Positions 18,132 to 26,681 of a DNA stretch of 64,000 bases are shown here, in pieces. The notes beneath the pieces are model-generated. The model was not told the DNA's origin, did not search any database, and was given only the letters and a program-made list of their open reading frames with translations. Location: NCBI GenBank assembly GCA_017302505.1, contig JAFLDH010000003.1, positions 1 to 64,000 of the forward strand, given 5' to 3'. Source of the stretch: Burkholderiales bacterium (GTDB taxonomy: Bacteria; Pseudomonadota; Gammaproteobacteria; Burkholderiales; Burkholderiaceae_C). The translations under genes were made by a program, and so were the position numbers. Position 1 is the first letter of the stretch, and the number at the start of each line of letters is the position of its first letter.

Positions 18132-20612
18132 ATGCAGCCGCTCCGACTCACCCTCAAAGGCTTCCGCGGCATCCGCGACGGCCTGGGCCGCGACGAAATC
18201 ACCCTCGACCTCGAGCGCCTGGCGGACGGCGCCAACCTGATCGCCATCGTCGGCGCCAACGGCAGCGGCAAGTCGACGATCATGGACTGCCTCACGCCCT
18301 TCATGGGACTGCCAAGCCGGGTCGCGTTGGCCGGTGCGGGCGGCTTCTCCTACTACGACCACGTCTACCTGCCCGAGAGCGTGAAGGACCTGACCTGGGC
18401 GCACGAGGGCCGATGCTATCGGTCGCAGATCGTCATCCGCCTCAACGGCCGCCGCCGCACCGAGGCGTTCCTGCACACGCTCGACGATGCCGGATGCTGG
18501 CGGCCGGTGCAACTCGATGACGGTATGCAGTCCGACGGCCGGGTGGAGACGTACACGCGCTGCGTCGAGAGCCTCTGCGGCAGTGCCGAGACGTTCTTCA
18601 CCTCGGTGTTCGCCGCACAAGGCAAACGGCAGCTCAGCACCTATCGCAACGCTGAAATCAAGACGCTGCTGGCCGACCTGCTCGGGCAGGAGGAGATCCA
18701 GGAACTGGGCCAGAAGGCCGCAGAAATCGTCCGCCTGCTGAAAGCGGGACTGGCAACCCAGCGTCAGGAACTGGCCGGGCTCGACGCGGAGGATCAGCGC
18801 CTCGACGCGGTGCGCCGAAAACTCGACGGCGCCGACGATCGTGTGTCGGCGGCCGAGCGCGCGAAGACGGCGGCACAGGCCGCCCTGGAGGCCGCCCAGG
18901 CGCGGCACGCCCGCGTGGTGGTCGAACGCGAGCAGTCGCAGGCTACCGATGCCCGGCGGGCACAGCTCGTGGCCGAACGGCAAGCCGCGCTGGCAAGCGC
19001 GACTCAGGCGCTGCGCGCGCTCGATGCTCAGGAACAGGCCGAGCAGCAGCGGCTGGAACGCCTCGATCAGCGGGTCGCCAGCCGATTGCAGCAGGAACGA
19101 CAGCGGCGGCGGGCCTTGGGCCAGTCCCGGCAGCGATGCCTGGTGGTGCTTGCCGAGGCCGGCGCGGTGCGGCACGCCGAAAGGCGCCTGCCGCTGGCGC
19201 AACGCGTGCAGACGCAGCGCAGTGCACGCACGCAGGCGTGCCGCGAGCAGGTTCATCAGCTGACGCAGTGCCAGGGGGCGGTACGTCTTGCAGAGCAGCG
19301 CGTCGCCGGCATCGAACGGGACGCGGGTCGGGCCGTGCTGAAGGCCGAGGAACTGGCGCGCCGGTTCGGATTGACCGGCGAGGTGCCTTGCGCCGGCACG
19401 GACCTGCAGGGGCGTTGCAAGCTGCTGGGTGATGCGCGCGAGGCGCAGGCGCTGATCCCGAACGCCCAGGCGCAGGTCGCTCGGCTGGCCGGCGAGAAGT
19501 CCGAGGCGAAACGGGAGCTCACCGACGCACGCCAGCGCTACGAGGCACTGGCCGGCGCGCCGCAGGCCCTGGCGCAGGCCGAGTTCCACGAGACCGTCGC
19601 ACGCGAGCGGGTGAACCGCTTGTCCGTGATGTGCTCGAAGGCCCAGGCGTGCGCGCAGGCGCAGGCGACCTTGGTCGAGGTCGAGCGGGAGCTGCAGGCG
19701 CTGGGGCCCGAGGTGGGTGACGGTGCCGCCGCCGAGACCGCCGACGAGCGCGCGGAGCGCCAACAGATCGCCGCAGCGCGAGCGGCGATCGGGCAACAAC
19801 GGGATCTTCAGACCACGCACTCCGGCGCGGCGCTGGCGCGCCTGGATCAAGCGCTCGGGTCGCTGCCTCCCGCCTTCGACGAGCAGCAGGTCGCGCAGGC
19901 TGCGCGGGCACTGGGCGCCGCGCGGGAAGCGCTCGCCGCAGCCGAGCAGTCGATGCTCACGGCGGTGCGCGAGGCGCAGACGCTCGACGAGGTCGCCAAG
20001 CAAGAGGGCGTGCTGGATGAACGTCGCGAACGCCTGCGCGCGCATTGCGCCCGCGTCGAGGATGAACTGGGCAACTGGAGCCTCTTCGCGCGCTGCATGA
20101 GCAACGACGGGCTGATCGCGCTGGCGATCGACGACGCGGGGCCTGCGCTGTCGGCACTGGGGAACGACCTGCTGCTGGCCTGCTACGGACCGCGCTTCAC
20201 GGTGTCCATCCACACCTTGCTGGAAACGTCCAAGGGCGAGCAGAAGGAGGGCTTCGACATCGTCGTGCACGACGGCGACACCGGCGACAGCAAGAGCGTC
20301 AGCATGATGAGCGGCGGCGAGCGGACCTTGGTGGAGCTGTGCCTGACCCGGGCGATCGCGTTGTACCTTGCCCGCAACACCGGGCGCCGCTACACGACGC
20401 TGTTCACCGACGAAGCAGACGGCGCACTGGATCCGCAGCGCAAACGCATGTTCATGGCGATGAAGCGGGAAGTGCTGCGCCTGGGCGGCTACGAGCGCGA
20501 GTTCTTCATCTCGCAGACCCCCGAGCTGACGGCGATGGCGGACGCCGTGATCGACATCGACGCGCTGAGGGCGGACGGGTGCGATGCGGATCGGTGCGTG
20601 TCGCTGGCGTAG
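18132..20612 (+). CDS. sbcC: SbcC-like ATPase carried by the island
   Basis: This is a complete 826-aa SMC/Rad50-type ATPase, shorter than E. coli SbcC. Walker A GANGSGKST is at 41-49, and long Arg/Gln/Ala-rich coiled coils surround a zinc-hook-like CX8C pair (C420, C429). The ABC signature SGGER is at 727-731 and Walker B DEAD at about 760. It should clamp DNA and drive an SbcD nuclease, but the island encodes no SbcD; the only one is the backbone gene at 13041-14366. It is clearly homologous to the interrupted copy but too diverged to be a recent duplicate. GAGG lies 7 nt before ATG 18132. Confidence 0.85.
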   Translation: MQPLRLTLKGFRGIRDGLGRDEITLDLERLADGANLIAIVGANGSGKSTIMDCLTPFMGLPSRVALAGAGGFSYYDHVYLPESVKDLTWAHEGRCYRSQIVIRLNGRRRTEAFLHTLDDAGCWRPVQLDDGMQSDGRVETYTRCVESLCGSAETFFTSVFAAQGKRQLSTYRNAEIKTLLADLLGQEEIQELGQKAAEIVRLLKAGLATQRQELAGLDAEDQRLDAVRRKLDGADDRVSAAERAKTAAQAALEAAQARHARVVVEREQSQATDARRAQLVAERQAALASATQALRALDAQEQAEQQRLERLDQRVASRLQQERQRRRALGQSRQRCLVVLAEAGAVRHAERRLPLAQRVQTQRSARTQACREQVHQLTQCQGAVRLAEQRVAGIERDAGRAVLKAEELARRFGLTGEVPCAGTDLQGRCKLLGDAREAQALIPNAQAQVARLAGEKSEAKRELTDARQRYEALAGAPQALAQAEFHETVARERVNRLSVMCSKAQACAQAQATLVEVERELQALGPEVGDGAAAETADERAERQQIAAARAAIGQQRDLQTTHSGAALARLDQALGSLPPAFDEQQVAQAARALGAAREALAAAEQSMLTAVREAQTLDEVAKQEGVLDERRERLRAHCARVEDELGNWSLFARCMSNDGLIALAIDDAGPALSALGNDLLLACYGPRFTVSIHTLLETSKGEQKEGFDIVVHDGDTGDSKSVSMMSGGERTLVELCLTRAIALYLARNTGRRYTTLFTDEADGALDPQRKRMFMAMKREVLRLGGYEREFFISQTPELTAMADAVIDIDALRADGCDADRCVSLA

Positions 20613-20636
20613 CCGATGGCGTCGCAGCGGCATCGA

Positions 20637-20870
20637 TCACTGCGGCCCGGGCCCTGGCGTGCGCAGACGCGCTGCGCCGGCGTGCCCACCGACGCTCCAC
20701 AGGTAGGCATGATCGAGAATCGGTTCGCATCCCGGATCGCTTCGGGCGAGTCGTTCCAGGGCACACAGCAGTTGGTCGGCTACGCCACGGTGCCCATCGA
20801 TCACGGCCAGCTTGAAGAGCCGCAACAGTCCTCGCGCGAGCACGAGGTTCGATCCGAGGTCGCAGTTCAT
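20637..20870 (-). CDS. Small conserved protein, 77 aa, function unknown
   Basis: This minus-strand gene has a good ribosome site (GGAGG, 6 nt before ATG 20870). Residues 1-55 are predicted helical (NLVLARGLLRLFKLAVIDG...ADQLLCALERLA). I recall similar short helical proteins in proteobacterial accessory DNA without a known role. It follows the ginD-like gene in the same direction after 67 nt and ends convergently with sbcC. Confidence 0.6.
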   Translation of the reverse strand: MNCDLGSNLVLARGLLRLFKLAVIDGHRGVADQLLCALERLARSDPGCEPILDHAYLWSVGGHAGAARLRTPGPGPQ

Positions 20871-20937
20871 CGCAGACCTCCATACGGGACACCACTGCCC
20901 CATTGCTTGCAGCGTAGACCTTGTCCCCGTGTCAAGG

Positions 20938-21381
20938 TCAACTCCGGTTCCCGGGTGAGCGCTGCAATGGGATCACCTGGGGCCTGTGGATCCGGCGCAG
21001 GTCGGCCAACTCCCGATCGCGCCGCTCGAGCTGCAGCCGCGTCTCTTGCCAAGCCGCGAAGTAGTGGTCGACCAGCGCGGCCAGCTTGGCGAGGTGTTCG
21101 CGCAGTTCGCGATTCTCCCGGCGCAACTGGGCGGCGACGCGCTTCGCAGCCTCGGGCCGATCGCGGTGGCGGCTCTGGGCGTCGTGCAGCGCCAGCAGCA
21201 CGTCGCGGTGGTACCGGTAAAGCGCGTTGCGCGAGATGCCGGCCGACTCACAAAGCGCCTTGGCGGTCAGCTCGCGCGGCGACAGGCCGGCGCCGTGCTG
21301 GCGAACCATCTCCGCCAGGGCGTCATGCAGGCGCTGGGCAGCAGGCGGTTCTGCGGAGCTGACGGGCGTCTTCCTAGGCAT
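20938..21381 (-). CDS. ginD: GinD-like HTH/coiled-coil accessory protein
   Basis: This is a 147-aa basic protein. Residues about 25-60 (LSPRELTAKALCESAGISRNALYRYHRDVL) form a TetR-like helix-turn-helix. Residues about 75-130 are a Leu/Glu/Arg-rich coiled coil. The ATG at 21381 overlaps the stop of the ginC-like gene by 8 nt. Size and place match GinD of GInts and are also reminiscent of TnpC of Tn554. It probably aids target or end binding by the recombinases; that is inference. Confidence 0.7.
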   Translation of the reverse strand: MPRKTPVSSAEPPAAQRLHDALAEMVRQHGAGLSPRELTAKALCESAGISRNALYRYHRDVLLALHDAQSRHRDRPEAAKRVAAQLRRENRELREHLAKLAALVDHYFAAWQETRLQLERRDRELADLRRIHRPQVIPLQRSPGNRS

Positions 21382-23269
21382 GATCAGTCTCCTCGGCTGT
21401 GTCCGAGCCGAGCGCGCGCAGCAGGCCACGGGCCTCGTTCATGCGCGCGCGGACGATGCGCAACGTCTGCAGCGGCAGGGCGGGTTCGTTGAGAAGCCTC
21501 TCGCTGCGTCGCACCTGTTCGAGCCAGTACGGCCGGTGCTGCGCCGAGACGACGAAGTTCTGGCAGCGCGCGCAGGTCGAGGGCTCGCGCCGGGCTGGAT
21601 TGGGCCCGGTCGCGTTGCCGAGGCAGGCGCTGTGTTCCTCGCGGTAGACGCAGTAGCCCCAGTCGCACACGCCGAGCACCAAGCCGGCGTCGACGAGCAA
21701 GCGGGCGTAGCTCCTGAGGTCCTGCTTCATGCGGCTGCCCCGAAAGCGCGGGCGCTTGGCGACGATCTCGGCGCCCGCGCGCCCGCCGAGCCCGGGCGCC
21801 GCCAGCATGTGCTCCCACGCGGCGACGGACTGGTTGAGGATCTCGGCGTCGATCTCCTGGTTGAGCCGATAGTCGCTGCCGACGTAACCGTGGTCGGTCT
21901 GCGCGCGCTCGCGGTGGCCAAGATGCTGAGCCAGCGCGAAGAGGCAGCTGCGGTCGCGCAGCGCGGCAAACCTGGCGAAGGTCTTGCGCCCCTGATGCGT
22001 CGTCAGCCTCCAGGGCTTGTCGAGGTGCGACAGGCCGAGCGCGGCGCCGAAGCGCCGCAGCAGATGGCTGACGCGCGGGGCCGACGCGATCTCCAGCAGT
22101 TCGGGCTGCACCTCGTGCCACTCCCACGCGCCGTTGCCACGGCGCCGGCGCAGCCACAGTTCCGGGCGAGCCGTGAGGGCGCGATGCGGCTCGGACAGCG
22201 CCTCGAGCACCGAGATCGCCTGGACGGCCACGGGCGGTGCGACCCATTCATGGGGACAGCCATCGTAGCCGGGCTGGCGCTTGAAGATGCTGCCGACGAT
22301 CACGCTCACGGGTGCGCCGGCCGCATCGCCGACCAGCCGCCGCACGCAGCCGGCATGAAGGTGGAGGATCTCGCTGACACGCGGACCGACCATGTAGGAG
22401 AGGACCACGAAGCACGCCGCGTAGAGCATGTCGATGCGCCGCACGAGTTCGGACACCGACGTCACCGGCCGCTCGACGCCCGACGTACCCTCGCGTGCCC
22501 GACGCAGCGCCCTCGTTGCCCGGCCGACAGGTGCTGAGCTGTGGGGCGGCGCGGCTGCGCTCGCCATCACGCGCCGATAGGTCTCTCGGGCTTGCAGGAC
22601 ATGCGCCGCGTCGTGCGTCACGATCTTGACGGCGGCCTGCAGCAACACCACCGAGACAGTGTCCGGCGTGTACGGCCACGGCCGGCGCAGTCCTTCCCGG
22701 GCGCCAGCGGCTTCGTGATGGTTGCTCCCCGGGAACGGGTCGAACGAAAGACCGTCGCCGAGTTCGGCGCGACAGCGGTAGAGGTAGTTGAACAAGGCGA
22801 GGTGCCGCTGCACCGTTGAGGCGGCGCGTGTCGAGTGCCTGGACGTCGGAGACACCGACAGCCGGTGCTGGAACTGCAGCAGCGCCGGCCGATCGAGGTC
22901 GGCAAAGCGCCTGAGGCCTTCCAGGTCCATCCAGCGCACCAGCAGGCGCAGCGTGTGGAAGAAGTTCAGGACGGAACTCGGCCGCAGCGGCAGTCCCGTG
23001 TACAGCGAGCGGCCGCGTATGAGGGCGATCAGCCGCTTGCTGGTTTGCAGCAGCGGGGCATGGCGCGCGTCGGTGAAACTGCAGCCATCCTCGACCGAAA
23101 AGTCCCAGTGCAGGCGCACGGGCAGCCTCTCTTCGAGCGCATTGGTGGGCGCAAGGATCCAGGTCGAATCCTCCCAGCGCGAGTTCTTCAGGAACCATGG
23201 GCGATCGTCAGAGGTGCCGAGCGTAGTGCCGGCCGAAGTTCTCAGCGCGCTGGATCGCCGTGGTTGCAT
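21374..23269 (-). CDS. ginC: GinC-like large tyrosine recombinase
   Basis: This 631-aa protein has the full tyrosine recombinase active site: R297 (VGPRVSEIL), K330, H425 and R428 (HQGRKTFA), H452 (LGHRE) and Y462. An N-terminal SAM-like DNA-binding region covers about 85-170. A C-terminal cysteine cluster (CVYREEHSACLG, then CARCQNF) could bind zinc. It is much longer than phage integrases of about 350 aa, as expected for GInt and TnpB-type enzymes. ATG 23269 follows the ginB stop by 9 nt. It acts with the two other recombinases on island ends. Confidence 0.8.
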   Translation of the reverse strand: MQPRRSSALRTSAGTTLGTSDDRPWFLKNSRWEDSTWILAPTNALEERLPVRLHWDFSVEDGCSFTDARHAPLLQTSKRLIALIRGRSLYTGLPLRPSSVLNFFHTLRLLVRWMDLEGLRRFADLDRPALLQFQHRLSVSPTSRHSTRAASTVQRHLALFNYLYRCRAELGDGLSFDPFPGSNHHEAAGAREGLRRPWPYTPDTVSVVLLQAAVKIVTHDAAHVLQARETYRRVMASAAAPPHSSAPVGRATRALRRAREGTSGVERPVTSVSELVRRIDMLYAACFVVLSYMVGPRVSEILHLHAGCVRRLVGDAAGAPVSVIVGSIFKRQPGYDGCPHEWVAPPVAVQAISVLEALSEPHRALTARPELWLRRRRGNGAWEWHEVQPELLEIASAPRVSHLLRRFGAALGLSHLDKPWRLTTHQGRKTFARFAALRDRSCLFALAQHLGHRERAQTDHGYVGSDYRLNQEIDAEILNQSVAAWEHMLAAPGLGGRAGAEIVAKRPRFRGSRMKQDLRSYARLLVDAGLVLGVCDWGYCVYREEHSACLGNATGPNPARREPSTCARCQNFVVSAQHRPYWLEQVRRSERLLNEPALPLQTLRIVRARMNEARGLLRALGSDTAEETDHA

Positions 23270-23278
23270 GGCGCGACC

Positions 23279-25021
23279 TCACCGCAGGTCAGGCAGCGGG
23301 GGAAGCTGCGCCTGCAGCCTCTGGCCGGCGTCGAGCTCGCGGGAGCCGAAGCGCGGGAGGATGTCTTCCTCCAGGATCCTCAGCTGCGGGGCATAGAGTA
23401 CTTCCCAACGAGCCGGGTACAGGGTCGCCGCAGCGGCGCGCAGGTGATCGCGCGCCTGAAGCAAGCGCGCCAGCGACATCGGGTCGGGCGTGATGACGGC
23501 GTTCGGGCAGGTGAAGCAGCCCATGAAGTTCACGCAGAGGTCGCCCTGCCGAGTACCGGGTGCGATGCCCGCGAATGGATCCTTGCAGTCGAAGCCGAAC
23601 AGCGTGACACCGCGGCCGCGTGGGGGAGGCGATGGTTCAGGCGCAGCGTCGCACCGCGTCTGGCTCGGACCCGACCGCCCTTCGATGTGCTCGATGAATG
23701 CACCCTGAAGATCCGCGATGCGCGAGCGGTTCTGTGCTTCGACCAGGGGCGTTTGCACGTAACGAACCGTCGTGGCGACGCTGGCGTGGTTCGCAACGGC
23801 CTTGGTGCGCAGCAGGTCACCGCTGGCGCGGTAGAAGCAGCTCAGCACGCTCGGCCGGATGCTCGCCGGAGCGAAGTGCGGCAAGCCATGGCGATCGCAG
23901 AACGCGCCGAGCTGATGGTGGACCGTGATGATCGACATCGCGTTGACCGTGAATTGCCCCTTGAACACGAAGAGCCGGTTGCGCTGCGGGGGAGGGGTCA
24001 GCGGGATCAGCCGTTCGTTCCAGGCCAGGATGTCCCGTACCAGGGCCGGCGGCCCGAATGCGTCGGCGCGGTCAAAGGTCCGGCGCTGGATGCGCGACGC
24101 GCGAGCCTTGAACCACACCAGCAACTCGCGGTCATCGAGCAAGGGCAGGGGCTGCAGGCAGTCGCGAGTGAGGTCGGCGATGGCTTCGGGGTTGCCGGCC
24201 GTGTGGATCAGGATCGCCAGGTAGTACGGCAGCAGCGAAACCGCGCGCGGGTACAGGAGGGGAGCCAGTTGCTTGGCGCCGCCGTAGCGGCGAACGGCCT
24301 TCTGCAGCCAGAAATTGCCGCTGGCCTGGGTCGTGCGCCAGTCCGGAATGATTCCTCCGTGGCGTTGATCGATCTGTTCGAGGATCCAGCCGAGAGTGCC
24401 GGGCTTGTCTGCGTCGGCGGCGCGTTGACGGGCAGCCGATTCGCGGGCCGTGCGCATCTGGGCGATCTCATCCTCACAGGCCTGGAGGATGGCGCGCAGC
24501 TGCCGACCGGAAAGCGTCGAGCGCGATGCCCGCGCGGCGGCCTTGTTGGGGAACGGCGAGAAGGGGTAATCGATGCTGGTGATCAAGTCGGGCCGACACC
24601 GCTCAAGCCATCGCAGCAGCTGGCGCAATGCCCCATAGACGGCGGCCTGCGTGGTGAGGGCCCAGATCCTGCCGTCGGCACAGCGTTGCGCGTTGAGCCA
24701 CTCGATGTAGCGAACCAGCATCGCGCGGTCCAGGTCGGCGACCGATCTGAGGGACTGCGATTCGGCGGCGAACCGGGCGAAGGGCAGTATCGACTTCCAG
24801 TACGAGGCGATGCTGCGATCCGAATGGCCCCCGATATGGCCCCAGAAGGCCTGGGCGAGCGCCAGGCGCACGTCGGCTGGCAGCGGCAACGACGAGAAGT
24901 CGATGAGCGTGTGGCGAACCAGGCGAGCCGCGTCGTGGCGCGCCGGCTGTGGCGCGTGCCCCGTTCCGGCCTGCGGTCTGGTGGCCAGGGTCCGCGGAAT
25001 CGGCGGGCGCCGTGAACTCAC
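23279..25021 (-). CDS. ginB: GinB-like recombinase with altered active site
   Basis: This is a 580-aa protein of the tyrosine recombinase fold. GTG at 25021 overlaps the ginA stop by 4 nt and gives the best start. The box I region reads HTAGNPEAIADL, so Asn stands where the catalytic Arg is normally found. Box II reads ASIRPSVLS, keeping the Arg but not the first His. The later His (ANHAS) and Tyr (VRYVQ) are kept. A Cys cluster CVNFMGCFTCPN follows near the C-terminus. The missing Arg suggests a structural or partner-dependent role in the trio rather than independent catalysis. Confidence 0.75.
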   Translation of the reverse strand: MSSRRPPIPRTLATRPQAGTGHAPQPARHDAARLVRHTLIDFSSLPLPADVRLALAQAFWGHIGGHSDRSIASYWKSILPFARFAAESQSLRSVADLDRAMLVRYIEWLNAQRCADGRIWALTTQAAVYGALRQLLRWLERCRPDLITSIDYPFSPFPNKAAARASRSTLSGRQLRAILQACEDEIAQMRTARESAARQRAADADKPGTLGWILEQIDQRHGGIIPDWRTTQASGNFWLQKAVRRYGGAKQLAPLLYPRAVSLLPYYLAILIHTAGNPEAIADLTRDCLQPLPLLDDRELLVWFKARASRIQRRTFDRADAFGPPALVRDILAWNERLIPLTPPPQRNRLFVFKGQFTVNAMSIITVHHQLGAFCDRHGLPHFAPASIRPSVLSCFYRASGDLLRTKAVANHASVATTVRYVQTPLVEAQNRSRIADLQGAFIEHIEGRSGPSQTRCDAAPEPSPPPRGRGVTLFGFDCKDPFAGIAPGTRQGDLCVNFMGCFTCPNAVITPDPMSLARLLQARDHLRAAAATLYPARWEVLYAPQLRILEEDILPRFGSRELDAGQRLQAQLPPLPDLR

Positions 25022-26208
25022 GGCTCTGCGCTGCCCGCGAGCAGCGTGTCCAGCACGTCCTTGAGGACGCAGGCGTCGACGGCGACGGCACGCAGGTACC
25101 GGTCGGTGGTCTCGATGTGCTCGTGCCCGAGCAGGATCTTCACCACGAGCAGTGGATTGACCTTGGCGCCCTCGCTGGCCAAGTACTCGAGCCGGGCCAG
25201 CAGCATGCATGCGAAGGTCGCGCGAAGCAGATGCGTCGTCGCCTTGAAGCCGCAGGCCAGGCCGGCCCGGCTGACGGCGCGCTGGTAGGCGTTCTTGCTC
25301 ACCGGTGCGCCGCGGGCGTTGACGAACAACGCCGGGTGGTGGGCGGCGCGTCCCCTGCGTCGCGCGCGCTTGAGCCACGCGAAGCGAAGCCCCGAGATGT
25401 AGCCATCGGTCTCGTCGAGCAGGCTGGCCGGTGCAATCACGTAGCCCGGCTTGCGGCCCTTGCGCGTGATCTCGATGGTGTGATGCGCCGTGAGCGGGGT
25501 GGGGCGGCCGTTGATGTCGTCGACGCCGAGCCGCAGGAGTTCGCTGATCCGCAGCCCGGTGTACAGCTGCCAGCGGGCCATCAGATCGTACGGCGGGGCG
25601 AGATAGGCGAGCAGTTCGCGAGCCTGCCCGGAGACCAGCGGGCGGGGCAGCGGTTCGTATTGCCGCAGTACGAAGATGCTGCGCTCGGTGTCCGCAGCGT
25701 AGCGCGTCCGGATCGGCGAGTACCGCCTCGACACAGCGAAGTCGCGGGTCTTGTCCGCGAGCGCCGATTCGCTCAGCCAATGCGCGCGGACCGCCCAAGC
25801 ATAGAACCGCAGCACGCCGCGAACCCGGTGGTTGATGGTCGTCGTCCGGTACGCACGTCCGGTGTGCGGACTGGGCTGCGACATCATGCGGTTGCGATAG
25901 GCAACCAGGTCGACAGCATCCGCCTTGTGCCAAGGGATGTCGTTCTGCTCGAGCGTGTCGAACCAGTCGTAGAGGATCTCGGTATAGGTTCTGAGCGTGT
26001 CGGCGGTGTGCGCGCGCTGGATCGCGTGCTCATGCAGGAAGGCGACCGCGGGCTCGATCAACTGCCACTGCTTCGTGAAAAGAAGCGGGAAACCGGCAGG
26101 ACGCGGCTCGCGAAGCGAAGTCGCCAAAGCCTGTGCTGCAAGCTGCGCCAAGGGTTCCGGCAGGTCTGCCGGACTCGGCAGCGAAGCCTTGCGGACTATC
26201 TGGACCAC
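25018..26208 (-). CDS. ginA: GinA-like tyrosine recombinase
   Basis: This 396-aa integrase-type protein has an intact active site: R220 (YTGLRISELL), K250, H326 and R329 (HLLRATFA), H362 (LGHEH) and Y371. An N-terminal core-binding domain covers about 45-145. The start is GTG at 26208, 8 nt after the stop of the 104-aa gene; the ribosome site is weak. It opens the overlapping recombinase operon and lies nearest the right island border, as in other GInts. Confidence 0.8.
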   Translation of the reverse strand: MVQIVRKASLPSPADLPEPLAQLAAQALATSLREPRPAGFPLLFTKQWQLIEPAVAFLHEHAIQRAHTADTLRTYTEILYDWFDTLEQNDIPWHKADAVDLVAYRNRMMSQPSPHTGRAYRTTTINHRVRGVLRFYAWAVRAHWLSESALADKTRDFAVSRRYSPIRTRYAADTERSIFVLRQYEPLPRPLVSGQARELLAYLAPPYDLMARWQLYTGLRISELLRLGVDDINGRPTPLTAHHTIEITRKGRKPGYVIAPASLLDETDGYISGLRFAWLKRARRRGRAAHHPALFVNARGAPVSKNAYQRAVSRAGLACGFKATTHLLRATFACMLLARLEYLASEGAKVNPLLVVKILLGHEHIETTDRYLRAVAVDACVLKDVLDTLLAGSAEP

Positions 26209-26215
26209 GGCGCTC

Positions 26216-26530
26216 TTACCTCGCGGTAAAGCGCTTCACAGCGTCGACGAACGACACGCCGAGCAAGTGCATCGCCAGGTCGATGGCTCCGCCGCCACCG
26301 GCGTGCGCGCGTGTGTCGTACCACTTGACGCCCGTGGTCAGGATCTCGAACTCGCCGCGTGCCGTGCTGGCGTGCCAGCGGCGGCTGTGCTCATCCTTGA
26401 GGGGCTGATAGGTCGAATCGGGCTTGACGTGGGTGGCTAGCAGCGCGAGCGCGTCGCTGGCCGGCATCTGACGAAGCCGTGTCAACGTCGAGGCACTGAA
26501 CGACCTGCGAGATCGGCGCGCAACCATCAT
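26216..26530 (-). CDS. Short CHC2/Toprim-primase-like N-terminal domain protein
   Basis: This is a 104-aa protein. Residues about 45-104 resemble the N-terminal zinc-ribbon-like part of DUF3991/Toprim and CHC2 primase proteins (WHASTARGEFEI, VKWYD, GGGGAIDLAMHLLGVSFVDAVKRF), but the metal-binding cysteines are absent and no catalytic domain follows. It may be a remnant of a longer primase-like gene or a trimmed DNA-binding adapter. It directly precedes the recombinase operon in the same direction, so it may be co-transcribed. Confidence 0.5.
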   Translation of the reverse strand: MMVARRSRRSFSASTLTRLRQMPASDALALLATHVKPDSTYQPLKDEHSRRWHASTARGEFEILTTGVKWYDTRAHAGGGGAIDLAMHLLGVSFVDAVKRFTAR

Positions 26531-26649
26531 GTCGAACCCCCGCTGAAGCTGCTGAAAACGCGGGACGCACCGGGCTACTCGCCTCTGAAAGAGGCTTGGG
26601 CTCCTCGGGCATGAACAACTGTAGGTCGTGGCGTCGAGCGAGCCAACTC

Positions 26650-26675
26650 TGTTGACACTCGCGAATGCAACCTAA
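26650..26675 (-). repeat. Island terminal inverted repeat, right
   Basis: Read on the minus strand it starts TTAGGTTGCATTCGC and reaches GTCAACA, mirroring the left end at 14663. The target copy CACCCC follows at 26676-26681. The 120 bp between it and the 104-aa gene show no other feature. Confidence 0.75.
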
Positions 26676-26681
26676 CACCCC

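Noticed and set aside
18114..20633. An 839-codon open frame on the minus strand
   Set aside because: It mirrors the island sbcC gene, whose plus-strand product has all ATPase motifs. The reverse product has no recognisable motif.
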